Made by a program: the position numbers and the translations under genes
NCBI GenBank assembly: GCA_033762375.1
Contig: JANRLQ010000097.1
Span: forward strand, 1-64,000
Source: RDXT01 sp033762375
GTDB taxonomy: Bacteria > Bacteroidota > Bacteroidia > J057
Reading direction: 5' to 3'
DNA: 64,000 nucleotides
Notes under the pieces: generated by a model
Databases searched by the model: none
The model's input: the letters and a program-made list of their open reading frames with translations, nothing else
Told to the model about the DNA's origin: nothing
In this document: positions 8,351 through 16,367 of the stretch, piece by piece
How positions within the stretch are numbered: the first letter of the stretch is position 1
Layout of the letters: the number at the start of each line of letters is the position of its first letter

Positions 8351-9034
8351 TCATATCCCCCGCTTGCCCCGGACGGGGAGGGAGATGTGCAGATGGTCCA
8401 CAGGGCCGTGCCGGAGTGTATTGAGTCCCAGTGCCCTGAAGTATATCCACAGCAGGCCGTTGCGCAGCCAGCTTCTGCCCCGGGTGCGCAGGTCGGCCGC
8501 ATGTACATACCCGGTCGCCTGCGGATAATGAAGGGATTGGTTGCGGGCCGTCAGGCCCATGCTCCGGTAGTCCTCAGGCTGCCGCTGTGCGTCGGTGACC
8601 ATCAGGTCGGGATCCGCCAGCAGCAGGGTGCCGATACTCATCCGCACGAAGGGGTGAAGCTGGGTGTATTCTGCTCTGACGGATGCATTTTTGGCATTGC
8701 GCCCGGACAGGTTAAACAATGCATTCAGCGAAAATAACAGCACCAACCCACCTGCGATCTGAAATTGCCGCTTCAGATGGGTACGGGAGGGGCGTTGTCC
8801 GCTCATCCAGGACCAGGCGACCCGCATATACAAAACCCAGACCACAGTACTGCCCGCCAATCCGATCAGCATGGCCGGTATCCAGTGCAGTCCTGCCTGC
8901 AGGTACAAAAAAACAGCTCCCCGGATCGCGATCCAAAAAGGCAAAAACACAATAGCCACTATCGAGAGCAGGCTCACGGTCAATATCCTGAGCATACGCA
9001 ACCCAGACGCCTGCCATGGTTTGAGGCGGGACAT
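8351..9034 (-). CDS. Membrane protein with C-terminal M15-like peptidase pattern
   Basis: 227 residues. The N-terminal half has two or three hydrophobic segments (around residues 10-70 and 90-110). The C-terminal half is soluble and resembles D-Ala-D-Ala carboxypeptidase-like (M15) domains: VTDAQR (compare VTSGYR), then SLHYPQATGYVHAADLRTR with His169 or His178 and Asp181, then HLHISLP with His214/His216. These could form the H-D-H zinc site of peptidoglycan peptidases. The His169-Asp181 spacing is longer than the usual seven residues, so activity is uncertain. ATG 9034 is chosen over TTG 9067, which overlaps the upstream stop. It is the third gene of a leftward run with the GWxTD and LpxL-type genes, which fits an envelope role. 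Confidence 0.6.
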   Translation of the reverse strand: MSRLKPWQASGLRMLRILTVSLLSIVAIVFLPFWIAIRGAVFLYLQAGLHWIPAMLIGLAGSTVVWVLYMRVAWSWMSGQRPSRTHLKRQFQIAGGLVLLFSLNALFNLSGRNAKNASVRAEYTQLHPFVRMSIGTLLLADPDLMVTDAQRQPEDYRSMGLTARNQSLHYPQATGYVHAADLRTRGRSWLRNGLLWIYFRALGLNTLRHGPVDHLHISLPVRGKRGI

Positions 9035-9063
9035 AAAGCGGCTATATGGCAATCGGGGGCGTC

Positions 9064-10017
9064 TCAAGACAAGGATTGGGGCACAGGGGTGACCGTGTCT
9101 CCTTCACGTGGCTGATGTTTCCAGCGGTTGTGCGACCAGAGCCACCAGGCGGGCTCGGCCAGGATCGGACGTGCCAGGAGGTCGGCGAGGTGATCGGTCA
9201 GGGCCCGTATCGTCTCAGGGGTGCAGGGCATGTAGGTACTTGTGTCAACCTCATGCATCCAAATCTGGTAAAAACCCCGCTCAGGTTTTTTCATCTCAAA
9301 GACATACAGCGGGCATCCTGACTTCAGGGCGAGGTAGGCCGCACTGGTATGGTAGGCAGAACTCTGACCTAGAAATGGTGAAAAATGAAGTCTTTTTTGC
9401 CTGCTGGGGGACTGATCTATGACCATACAGATCAGTTGCCGGGACTGACGGAGGAGGGCCGACACCTGCTGGAGTGCCTGGTGCATGGGGATCAGCTTCA
9501 GGCCTCGGCGGGTACGGATCCGGATCAGGACACGCTCAAAAGCACTGCCTTTAAACCCGCTGTAGACGGCCCATGCCTGAAACCGCCCGGCGGCCTGTGC
9601 AAAGGACATAACGGTACCCAGGTACTCAAAGTTGCCATAGTGGGAGGTCAGCACCAGCGCACTTTTGCCGTTTGCGGCAAATGTATCCATGACTTCGGGG
9701 TTCATCAGGGTAGCCCGGCGGCGGGTCTCCGGATCAGAGAGCGTCGCACCTTTGATCGTCTCGACCAGGACATCACACAGGTGGGTATAAAAGGTACGGG
9801 CAATCTGCTGTATATCCTGTGGTGCCGCTGCCGGAAAACACCGGCTCAGGTTGCGGATGACCAGTTTTTTGCGGTAGCGGACGACATACCAGACCAGGGC
9901 AGCAACTACATCGCTGATCCGATACCATATGCTGAATGGCAAGCGGGAGAGGAGGGACACCATCCCGTACAGCACCCAAAAGAGGAGTTCCCGCCAGGCA
10001 CGCAGGAAGTTAGTCAT
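9064..10017 (-). CDS. LpxL/HtrB-family lipid A acyltransferase
   Basis: Lysophospholipid/lipid A acyltransferase of 317 residues (usual length about 300), expected to add a secondary acyl chain to lipid A at the inner membrane. One N-terminal membrane segment (LLFWVLYGMVSLLSRLPF) precedes the catalytic HX4E motif SHYGNFEY. A DQSPSRQKRLHFSPFLG segment matches the family's DQ...F.G block. The C-terminus WWLWSHNRWKHQP is a strong family signature. The start overlaps the end of the upstream GWxTD gene by 8 bases, so the two are probably translationally coupled. Which acyl position is modified cannot be read from the sequence. Confidence 0.92.
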   Translation of the reverse strand: MTNFLRAWRELLFWVLYGMVSLLSRLPFSIWYRISDVVAALVWYVVRYRKKLVIRNLSRCFPAAAPQDIQQIARTFYTHLCDVLVETIKGATLSDPETRRRATLMNPEVMDTFAANGKSALVLTSHYGNFEYLGTVMSFAQAAGRFQAWAVYSGFKGSAFERVLIRIRTRRGLKLIPMHQALQQVSALLRQSRQLICMVIDQSPSRQKRLHFSPFLGQSSAYHTSAAYLALKSGCPLYVFEMKKPERGFYQIWMHEVDTSTYMPCTPETIRALTDHLADLLARPILAEPAWWLWSHNRWKHQPREGDTVTPVPQSLS

Positions 10018-11521
10018 TCGGGTCTAGTTTGGTATTAAACCGGTCGGTGCGGTCAAGTTCCCGCTCATAGTCAACCCCACCCGGGGTGCGACCCTGGTTG
10101 TTGATGGAGAGCTGAGAGCGCCACATGGGGTTGTTGAGTTCGCCGTATTTGCTGGAGTGCAGGAGCGGGTAATCATTGGTCGCCAGGTCCGCATCATAAA
10201 AGACAAAAATGACATTGGTCTGGGAGCCGAGCCGGTTGTACCGCCAGATTTCGTAGGGGATCAGGTTAGGCTCCGCCGGAAACCGCTCCACATCACTCGG
10301 GATACCGTATCGCAGGAAGATACGCCCCCGGTCTGTCTGCCAGCCAGGGCGGAAGCTGGACTTAAACTGCTGGTTGACATACTCCAGCGCGGCCAGGTGG
10401 CCTTTCCAGAGGGCCAGGATTTCCTGCTCAGGACGATCCTTGCGCCGCTCAAAGAAGCTGTACAGGAAGTTTTTTTTCTGCTGATAGGTCGTCAGGACCT
10501 TAATAAAATTTTGCTCCTGCTCCGTGGACCTGGGCGTGAGGGTTTTGAGGTAATAGTTGAGTTGTTCCTCCGTGTATTCGTTGAAGATGGCAGCCTCGGG
10601 ATTCTCAGCCAGGAGCTGCTGATCAAACCCGGGATCCCGGCGGGAATTGTACACATAAAACCGCTGCCGGTAGGTTTGTATGGGTTGGTTTTTGCCATTG
10701 ACGACCTCGACCTGGAGATAATAGGTATTGGAGCTGAGGTTGCCGATAAAAATTTTCTCTTTATAGGCATTCACTTGCCGGGGCTCCCGTGCCTGTCCCC
10801 GGGTTTCGGTAGTCCAAAGGCGGTTTTCGCCCTGATAGACCACACACCGGATCAGGAAGCGCTCATTCAGGATCTTGTCACTGTTGTACAGCTCCTGATA
10901 AAAAATCATGGAGTCCTTGTTGATAAAGCTGCTGTTGGTAACCAGGGGCAGAAGGTCATCCCGTCCGCTCACCCGGCGGTCTGACTTGTCAGCAGACTCG
11001 ATTTCGCCTGAGACCCACTTGATATCACTGAAGGCAAACTGCCCCGGCTCTATGCGGGCCACCTCAAACTCATTATAGGCCAGGCTTCGGCTCTGAAAAA
11101 CGGCATTGCTGTCCATCGCCATGGCGGAGAGCAGGTATCGTCCCGGCTCAAGGCGGAGCTGATGCATATTATAGAGCCCTACGAGGCTGGGGCTGTCGCC
11201 GAGGGTATCGCGGAGCCGTTTTTCGGCAGGCAAGTGCAGGTTATAGACATCTCCGTCCACCTGGGTCGTGTCCTGGCCGAGGAGCCGGTACAGGCGCAGG
11301 GTGACATTCACACAGGCATCATAGAGGCTGTCGGCCTCCCGCCGGAAGTTCACGCTGCTGCCAGGGATTGCTACATATATCTGCACATAGGGGTCTCCGT
11401 TGCGGGGATCCTGAAACCGGCACAGGTCTGTGTAGAGTTTGATCTCGCGTGTCTGGGCGGTCAGTGTGCCGGAGATCAGCCCCAGCAATCCGCATGCTAT
11501 TATATACAGTTTCCCCTTCAT
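10010..11521 (-). CDS. GWxTD domain-containing exported protein
   Basis: 503 residues with a cleavable signal peptide (KLYIIACGLLGLISGTLTAQ). The C-terminal third holds the motif that names the family, PGWQTDRGRIFLRYG, followed by PSDVERFP and YEIWRYN. GWxTD proteins are common in Bacteroidota and related phyla; their molecular function is not established. The middle is beta-rich and asparagine-poor with no other recognisable domain. It heads a leftward operon with the LpxL-type acyltransferase (8-base overlap) and the M15-like membrane protein, which suggests an outer-surface or envelope role. The promoter must lie in the 93 bp before the divergent gene at 11615. Confidence 0.9.
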   Translation of the reverse strand: MKGKLYIIACGLLGLISGTLTAQTREIKLYTDLCRFQDPRNGDPYVQIYVAIPGSSVNFRREADSLYDACVNVTLRLYRLLGQDTTQVDGDVYNLHLPAEKRLRDTLGDSPSLVGLYNMHQLRLEPGRYLLSAMAMDSNAVFQSRSLAYNEFEVARIEPGQFAFSDIKWVSGEIESADKSDRRVSGRDDLLPLVTNSSFINKDSMIFYQELYNSDKILNERFLIRCVVYQGENRLWTTETRGQAREPRQVNAYKEKIFIGNLSSNTYYLQVEVVNGKNQPIQTYRQRFYVYNSRRDPGFDQQLLAENPEAAIFNEYTEEQLNYYLKTLTPRSTEQEQNFIKVLTTYQQKKNFLYSFFERRKDRPEQEILALWKGHLAALEYVNQQFKSSFRPGWQTDRGRIFLRYGIPSDVERFPAEPNLIPYEIWRYNRLGSQTNVIFVFYDADLATNDYPLLHSSKYGELNNPMWRSQLSINNQGRTPGGVDYERELDRTDRFNTKLDPND

Positions 11522-11614
11522 AAGGCTTCACAGGTTATCTTCCGATAAAAATACAATCATGTGCAGGATTTTCCAATATTTGTCTTTGTATCTGTTGGCA
11601 GACTGATTCCCTCC

Positions 11615-12271
11615 ATGCGAAATCCGGAGACTGGTATTTTCCCGCTTTGTTACTTCCCTTCCGTACAATGGATGGTTGCAGCTGTGCGCTACCGTGTAAT
11701 CGGACTTGATATTTGGCAGCCTTATCAGAAGCAGCAGCTCACCAGCCGGACATATATCCGGGTCAGCAACCGGGTATTGCCCCTTACGGTGACGGTACAC
11801 AGGCGGGACCATCATGCCCCTCTGTGGGAGCAGCGTATCAGCTATCAGGAGGACTGGCCCCGGCAGCACCTGCGGACGGTGGAGAGTGCGTACCGGTCAG
11901 CGCCGTATTTTGAGTATTATATTGATGCTCTGCGGGCTTTTTGGGCAGCGCCGGAAGAGACGCTGGGCGCACTCAATATGCGCTCGGCCAAGCTGATGGC
12001 CTCGTGGCTTCAGTGGTCGCCGGTATGGCACGCATGGGACCGGATGCAGGCTCCGGGAGAGGCAGATGACCTGCGCAGGCTCCTGATGCGCCACCAGTGG
12101 CCGGATAGGTGGCCTATGCGTACGTACTTTCAGGTGTTTCCCGGGTTTGAGCCGGGTCTTTCTGCCCTGGACCTGATGCTGAACCTGGGGCCGGAGGCCG
12201 GCCAGTGGCTGAGAGCGGCCGGGCCACCACAACTGACAGGAGACACCTCCGATCAGTCAAAAGAGGCCTGA
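11615..12271 (+). CDS. WbqC-like family protein
   Basis: 218 residues. The pattern is that of WbqC-like proteins: an early PLCYFPSVQWM, a YQKQQLTSRTYIRV segment (family YQKqsYRNRc.I), LPLTVTVHRR, then LRTVESAYRSAPYFEYYID (family tieSAYr.sPFFeYY). A C-terminal LSALDLMLNLGPEA matches the family's sa.DLLFN.GPea. Some members sit in polysaccharide gene clusters, but no enzymatic activity is established and no glycan genes flank this copy. ATG 11615 is preferred over GTG 11561, which would place a long uncharacteristic stretch before the conserved start. The 3' end overlaps the convergent ArsR-type gene by 19 bases. Confidence 0.88.
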   Translation: MRNPETGIFPLCYFPSVQWMVAAVRYRVIGLDIWQPYQKQQLTSRTYIRVSNRVLPLTVTVHRRDHHAPLWEQRISYQEDWPRQHLRTVESAYRSAPYFEYYIDALRAFWAAPEETLGALNMRSAKLMASWLQWSPVWHAWDRMQAPGEADDLRRLLMRHQWPDRWPMRTYFQVFPGFEPGLSALDLMLNLGPEAGQWLRAAGPPQLTGDTSDQSKEA

Positions 12272-12555
12272 ATCAGGCTAAGGGCCTCAATGATGCAGGT
12301 ATGCTTCAAAAAATAATACGAATGTTTGCCCTGACGACGGGAGTCCAGGATGTTTTTATCCTTCAGAATGCTCAGGTGCTGTGAAGTCACGGCCTGTTCC
12401 AGCCCCAGCGCCATATGTATCTGGGTTACGGTAAGCCGTTTTCCGTCTTTTAATAACTCGATCACTGCGAGCCGGGCGGGGTGAGCAATGGCCTTGAGGC
12501 TGCTTGCTGTCCGCTCCATGACTTCAGGATTGTGTATTGTTGAAGCGCTACTCAT
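12253..12555 (-). CDS. ArsR-family winged-helix transcription regulator
   Basis: 100 residues from the ATG at 12555; TTG 12591 would add a poor 12-residue leader. The winged-helix region is clear: AIAHPARLAVIELL, then recognition-helix region ALGLEQAVTSQHLSILKDK, then wing RRQGKHSYYFL. There is no CxC metal site in the recognition helix, so it is not an obvious arsenic or cadmium sensor. The neighbours are ribBA (divergent, about 290 bp away) and the WbqC-like gene (convergent, 19-base overlap). Its target is unknown; autoregulation from the very AT-rich region upstream is plausible. Confidence 0.88.
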   Translation of the reverse strand: MSSASTIHNPEVMERTASSLKAIAHPARLAVIELLKDGKRLTVTQIHMALGLEQAVTSQHLSILKDKNILDSRRQGKHSYYFLKHTCIIEALSLIQASFD

Positions 12556-12756
12556 AAAGTCTGGATTGGGGTCTTGTCTTGTGTTCAACAAGAATAGATA
12601 AATATGCGAAATTAAATCAAATTTGTGCGAATATTATGGAAAAAAGTTCAACAAAATTTTCATTTGTTTAATATGCTTTTTTCACCTGCTGCGAATATAT
12701 GGATAAAAATTAAACATATCCTACAAATTGTATATGTACTTACTTTTTTTCCAACG

Positions 12757-12786
12757 TAAAAAAACCCTTCTCTGCAGACGAGGGTT
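12757..12786 (-). terminator. Orphan minus-strand terminator-like hairpin
   Basis: On the minus strand AACCCT (12786-12781) pairs with AGGGTT (12768-12763) around a loop containing CTGCAG, followed by an uninterrupted T-run to 12758. The shape is that of an intrinsic terminator, but no minus-strand gene lies just upstream of it, since ribBA runs the other way. Confidence 0.5.
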
Positions 12787-12808
12787 AGTATCTGGGAGGT
12801 AGAGTTTG

Positions 12809-12816
12809 TAGATTTG
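12809..12816 (+). promoter_or_regulatory. Probable -7 box for ribBA
   Basis: TAGATTTG matches the Bacteroidota TAnnTTTG box exactly, 25 bases before the ribBA ATG. The best -33 element is TTAG at 12785-12788 with a 20-base spacer, one change from TTTG. Confidence 0.45.
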
Positions 12817-12841
12817 AATCCATTTAGGTCAATGCTTTTCT

Positions 12842-14062
12842 ATGAGTGAAATCAGAATAGAGTCTGTCGAAGCGGGACTGGAAGCGCTGCGTGCTGGCAA
12901 AATGGTCGTTGTGGTGGATGATTTGGATCGTGAAAACGAAGGCGATTTTATCATTGCAGCAGAGCACACGACGCCCGAGTCCATCAATTTTATGGCTACC
13001 TATGGCCGGGGATTGATCTGTGTCTCCCTGGAGGGGAGTCGCTGTGATGCGCTCGGGCTGGAGATGATGGTCGGCAAAAACACCGCCCATCTGTCCACGG
13101 CTTTTACGGTCTCGGTAGACTACCTGCACGACGGAAACACGACGGGCATCTCTGCCTCAGATCGTGCCCGGACGGTACAGGCATTGGTGGATCCGGATGC
13201 CCGCCCGGAGGATTTTGGGCGGCCGGGTCATATTTTCCCGCTGCGGGCTATGCCGGGTGGGGTGCTTAGACGGGCTGGTCATACAGAGGCCAGCGTGGAT
13301 CTGATGCGGCTGGCTGGCCTGAAACCAGCGGCCGTACTGGTTGAAATCCTCAATGAGGACGGCAGCATGGCCCGGCTTCCGGACCTGCGGCAGGTAGCAG
13401 ACCGGTTTGGGTTGTGCCTCATCACCATCGAGGACCTGATCAAGTACCGTCTCGAAAAGGAGTCTTTGATCCAGCGTGAGATAGAAGTACACATGCCTAC
13501 GGAGTGGGGTGATTTTCAATTGATTGCCTTTCGTCAGCTCAATACACAGGAGGTGCATATGGCCCTCGTCAAAGGTACCTGGACGCCAGACGAGCCGGTA
13601 TTACTCCGGGTGCACTCTTCCTGTGCGACGGGGGATATTTTTGGTTCCTGCCGGTGTGACTGCGGCCCTCAGCTCGTCGCAGCGATGAAAAAAGTCGAGG
13701 CCGAAGGCAAAGGGGTGATTTTGTACATGATGCAGGAAGGGCGAGGAATCGGCCTGGTCAATAAACTCAAGGCATACAAACTCCAGGAGATGGGCCGGGA
13801 CACGGTAGAGGCCAATCTGGAACTGGGATTTGGGATGGATGAGCGCGACTATGGGGTAGGTGCCCAGATCCTGCGCGATCTTGGCGTACGTAAAATGCGC
13901 CTCTTGACCAATAACCCCACCAAACGCGCCGGACTCATCGGATATGGGCTGGAAATCGTAGAAAACATCAGCATCGAGATTCCCCCTAATCCGCACAATG
14001 AGCGATATCTGCTCACCAAAAAACTCAAGATGGGACACGCTATCCTGAAAAACGCTGAATGA
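12842..14062 (+). CDS. ribBA: Bifunctional DHBP synthase / GTP cyclohydrolase II
   Basis: Supplies both precursors of riboflavin: 3,4-dihydroxy-2-butanone 4-phosphate from ribulose 5-phosphate, and the pyrimidine intermediate from GTP. Of 406 residues, about 1-200 are the RibB domain, with the acidic metal-binding loop DDLDRENEGDFI and the HT motif in RAGHTEASVDL. About 205-400 are RibA, with the zinc-binding cysteines in HSSCATGDIFGSCRCDCG and the GRGIGL loop. Both active sites look intact, so both activities are expected. The stop overlaps the next ATG as ATGA, so the downstream membrane protein is translationally coupled. No other rib gene is in the window. Confidence 0.97.
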   Translation: MSEIRIESVEAGLEALRAGKMVVVVDDLDRENEGDFIIAAEHTTPESINFMATYGRGLICVSLEGSRCDALGLEMMVGKNTAHLSTAFTVSVDYLHDGNTTGISASDRARTVQALVDPDARPEDFGRPGHIFPLRAMPGGVLRRAGHTEASVDLMRLAGLKPAAVLVEILNEDGSMARLPDLRQVADRFGLCLITIEDLIKYRLEKESLIQREIEVHMPTEWGDFQLIAFRQLNTQEVHMALVKGTWTPDEPVLLRVHSSCATGDIFGSCRCDCGPQLVAAMKKVEAEGKGVILYMMQEGRGIGLVNKLKAYKLQEMGRDTVEANLELGFGMDERDYGVGAQILRDLGVRKMRLLTNNPTKRAGLIGYGLEIVENISIEIPPNPHNERYLLTKKLKMGHAILKNAE

Positions 14063-15549
14063 ACCGCTGGCCGTCCTGGGCCGCCTGGACCTGGGCACCC
14101 GTCACGGCAGGGCTGATGGCTTGGGCCTGGACCCGGATCGGGGCAGGGGGGGTATATCCGCTGGATGACTCTTATATACATCTGGCGATTGCCCGCACCC
14201 TCTCTGAGGCAGGCGTATGGGGGCTGTCGCCAGACCGCCCGGCTTTTTCGTCTTCGTCTCCTTTGTTTACCCTGCTGCTGGCGGGGATCTTCAAGGTGCT
14301 GGGGTATCAGGCGTATGCACCGCTCGCCCTGAATATACTGGCGGGTATCGGCTGGACGGCCTGGCTGCTGCAGGCCACTCCCCGGCAATATGCCCCGGGA
14401 TTGGGGCTGGTACTGATGCTGGCCCCGCTGCCCCTGCTGGTACTGTGTGGCATGGAGCATGTCCTGCATGCCTGGTGCTGGATGGGAGCCTGGCGGGCGG
14501 TGACACGCAGCCTCAGCGGGTCGGAGTCTTCGCCGGCGGAGGCCGGTATCTGGCTGGTGCTGGCGGCGGGATTCCGGTACGAAACCTTGTTTCTGGGGGT
14601 GGTGGTATGCCTGGCAGCCCTGCGGCAACGCCGGGTCAGGTGGGCGATAGGGTGGGGCCTGGCCTGTATCCTGCCGGCTGTGGTGGCCGGGCTGTATGCC
14701 CTGGGGCAGGGCCAGCCATTTCTGCCCCTTTCGGTCATGGGCAAAGGTCACTTGCCAGGAGGTTCCTGGGCGACGGCAGCCTACTGGCTGAGTGGCGGGG
14801 TGCAGCGCCTCTACGAAAATCCTTTTATGCTGACCCTCCTGCTGATGGCCTGGTTGCCGGGGGTGACAGCGCCTGACGGGTGGAAACGCACCGGTTTAGG
14901 GTTGCTGATCCCGGCTGTGTTGCTCCACATCATCTGGGCAGAGGTAGGCGGATACCGGTATGAAGCTTATCTGGTGGTGCCGGTGCTGTGGGGGGCCATG
15001 GGGGAGATCCCGCGCGTATCCTGGCGTGTGGCAGGTATGATCTTGCTGCTGGTATTTCCGCTGGGGGTGCGTATGCTGTTTTTTGGGATCAATTACCCCC
15101 TGGCGGTGCAGAATATCTGGCACCAGCAGCTTCAGACAGCGCATTTTTTGGAGCAGCATTATCCGGGGACCCCGGTCGCGCTGAATGATATAGGAGCAGC
15201 GGCTGCGCTTGCGCGGGTGTCTGTCACAGATTTGGCTGGCATCGGAGATCACGAGGTGCAGCAACTCCGGCTTACAGGCCACTACTCACCTGCCGATATA
15301 GCTGCGATATTGTCCCGGAGAGGGGTGCGGCGGGCCGTGGTCCATGATATCTGGGTGGGTGAGCTGATACCAGCGGACTGGATCCCCGTGCTGAAGGTCA
15401 CGATCCCCGATAATTTTATCTGCGCTGATGCTGCCGTCACCTGGTATGCGGCAGACCCTGAGACAGCAGCCCGGTTGCAGGCAGACTGGCAGCGCTATCG
15501 GCAGCAGTTGCCGGCGGGTGTGCAGGATACCCTGATCCCCCTCCCCTGA
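14059..15549 (+). CDS. Polytopic membrane protein, GT-C glycosyltransferase-like
   Basis: 496 residues with about ten hydrophobic segments. Just after the first segment comes YPLDDSYIHLAIARTL, and then SSSSPLFTLLLAG. An acidic pair in the first periplasmic loop followed by a Ser/Pro-rich turn is typical of GT-C enzymes (PMT/ArnT-like) that use polyprenyl-phosphate sugars. A soluble C-terminal domain of about 130 residues (HYPGTPVALNDIGAAAAL onward) resembles the tails of such proteins. Sugar and acceptor are unknown. The ATG overlaps the ribBA stop by four bases. The link with riboflavin synthesis is probably only positional. Confidence 0.68.
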   Translation: MNRWPSWAAWTWAPVTAGLMAWAWTRIGAGGVYPLDDSYIHLAIARTLSEAGVWGLSPDRPAFSSSSPLFTLLLAGIFKVLGYQAYAPLALNILAGIGWTAWLLQATPRQYAPGLGLVLMLAPLPLLVLCGMEHVLHAWCWMGAWRAVTRSLSGSESSPAEAGIWLVLAAGFRYETLFLGVVVCLAALRQRRVRWAIGWGLACILPAVVAGLYALGQGQPFLPLSVMGKGHLPGGSWATAAYWLSGGVQRLYENPFMLTLLLMAWLPGVTAPDGWKRTGLGLLIPAVLLHIIWAEVGGYRYEAYLVVPVLWGAMGEIPRVSWRVAGMILLLVFPLGVRMLFFGINYPLAVQNIWHQQLQTAHFLEQHYPGTPVALNDIGAAAALARVSVTDLAGIGDHEVQQLRLTGHYSPADIAAILSRRGVRRAVVHDIWVGELIPADWIPVLKVTIPDNFICADAAVTWYAADPETAARLQADWQRYRQQLPAGVQDTLIPLP

Positions 15550-15553
15550 GCAC

Positions 15554-15582
15554 AAAAAAAGGCCACCCTTGAGGGGCGGCCT
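15554..15582 (-). terminator. Intrinsic terminator of the RRM protein gene
   Basis: On the minus strand AGGCC (15582-15578) pairs with GGCCT (15564-15560), with a partly paired inner CCCC/AGGG region, followed by seven T residues (15560-15554). It lies 27 bp past the RRM gene stop and 5 bp after the end of the convergent GT-C gene, so it may serve both. Confidence 0.85.
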
Positions 15583-15608
15583 ATTATATATGAGTAAACA
15601 CACTGGGC

Positions 15609-15986
15609 TTAGTAACGGGGGCGGAATCCACCACCTCCACCGCCACGACGGTCACCGCCGCCACCATTGCGGTCAAAGCCACCACCGCCGCCTCCGCCGC
15701 GATAGCCACCACCGCCGCCGCCACCACCACTACCACCTTCCTGGCGGGGGATAGCTTTGTTTACTTTTATGTTACGGCCCATTACGTTCATGCCGTTCAG
15801 GTTCTCAACAGCGGTCTCAGACGCGTCCTCATCCTGCATCTCTACGAATGCGAAGCCTTTTGATTTGCCGGTCTCACGGTCTGTGATGATCTTGACAGAG
15901 CTAACTTCACCAAAAGCAGAAAACAGCTCTTCCAGCTGACGTTCAGTCATGCCAAAAGAAAGATTGCCTACATACAACGTGGTCAT
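15609..15986 (-). CDS. Glycine-rich RRM RNA-binding protein
   Basis: 125 residues: one RNA recognition motif (about 1-80) with RNP2 LYVGNLSF near residue 4 and RNP1 KGFAFVEM near residue 43, then a tail almost wholly of Gly with Arg, Tyr, Asp and Phe (RGG-like). The layout matches the small cold- or stress-inducible RNA-binding proteins of cyanobacteria and Bacteroidota. It should bind single-stranded RNA in the cytoplasm and may act as an RNA chaperone. It stands alone, with its own terminator and an A/T-rich leader of about 70 bases. A second RRM gene with a very different, acidic tail lies at 60466-60885. Confidence 0.96.
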   Translation of the reverse strand: MTTLYVGNLSFGMTERQLEELFSAFGEVSSVKIITDRETGKSKGFAFVEMQDEDASETAVENLNGMNVMGRNIKVNKAIPRQEGGSGGGGGGGGYRGGGGGGGFDRNGGGGDRRGGGGGGFRPRY

Positions 15987-16367
15987 TGGAAAACAGAATT
16001 AGAAAAACTGGGTAAGTAAAAACACAAAACAAAAAATACATGTAGGATGGGACTGCTGCAATTACCGGAGTAGTGGTCGGTGAAACGTCAGCGGAAACCT
16101 CCAGGTGTTACGATCGTTAGGACGATATACAGCAGATTTAGGTGTTTAACACCGTAAAACTAAAAACAGGATTTCGTCTTTCCAAATTTTCTGATAAATC
16201 TTTTCCTCAATAGAATCTTTCGGTCTGAAAAATGAGCAAAATCCAACATGGGTGCAGGCAGACCCTGTATGGACGGGTATAGGGTTAGGTTTGAAGCTAT
16301 TTGATATGGGTAATTGTTTTTAGCATTCGTAAAATTGAATCGCAGTATTATACAACGAAAAAACAAA
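15987..16367. other. Divergent intergenic region with GGTGTT palindrome
   Basis: 381 bp between the divergent RRM and thioredoxin-like genes, with no convincing gene. The RRM-proximal part is A/T-rich. The middle holds the 13-bp palindrome GGTGTTTAACACC (16141-16153) and, about 40 bases to its left, a half-site GGTGTTA plus a short ATCGT-tagg-ACGAT hairpin. These could be operator sites but no regulator is identified. Confidence 0.45.

Larger units (their letters stand above)
12556..12841. other. AT-rich divergent intergenic region, arsR-like/ribBA
   Basis: This 286-bp stretch is far more AT-rich than its surroundings, especially 12590-12760. It contains GTTCAACAA twice (12583 and 12648) and GCGAATAT-type words three times, which could be operator material for the ArsR-type regulator. 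I do not see an FMN riboswitch (no RFN-type conserved core) before ribBA. A minus-strand terminator-like hairpin and a plus-strand -7 box are listed separately. Confidence 0.5.

Noticed and set aside
12600..12841. FMN riboswitch before ribBA
   Set aside because: The region is very AT-rich and lacks the conserved RFN core and its paired arms.
15609..15760. Glycine-rich tail considered as a frameshift artefact
   Set aside because: Gly/Arg-rich tails are standard for these RRM proteins, and the frame ends properly before a terminator.
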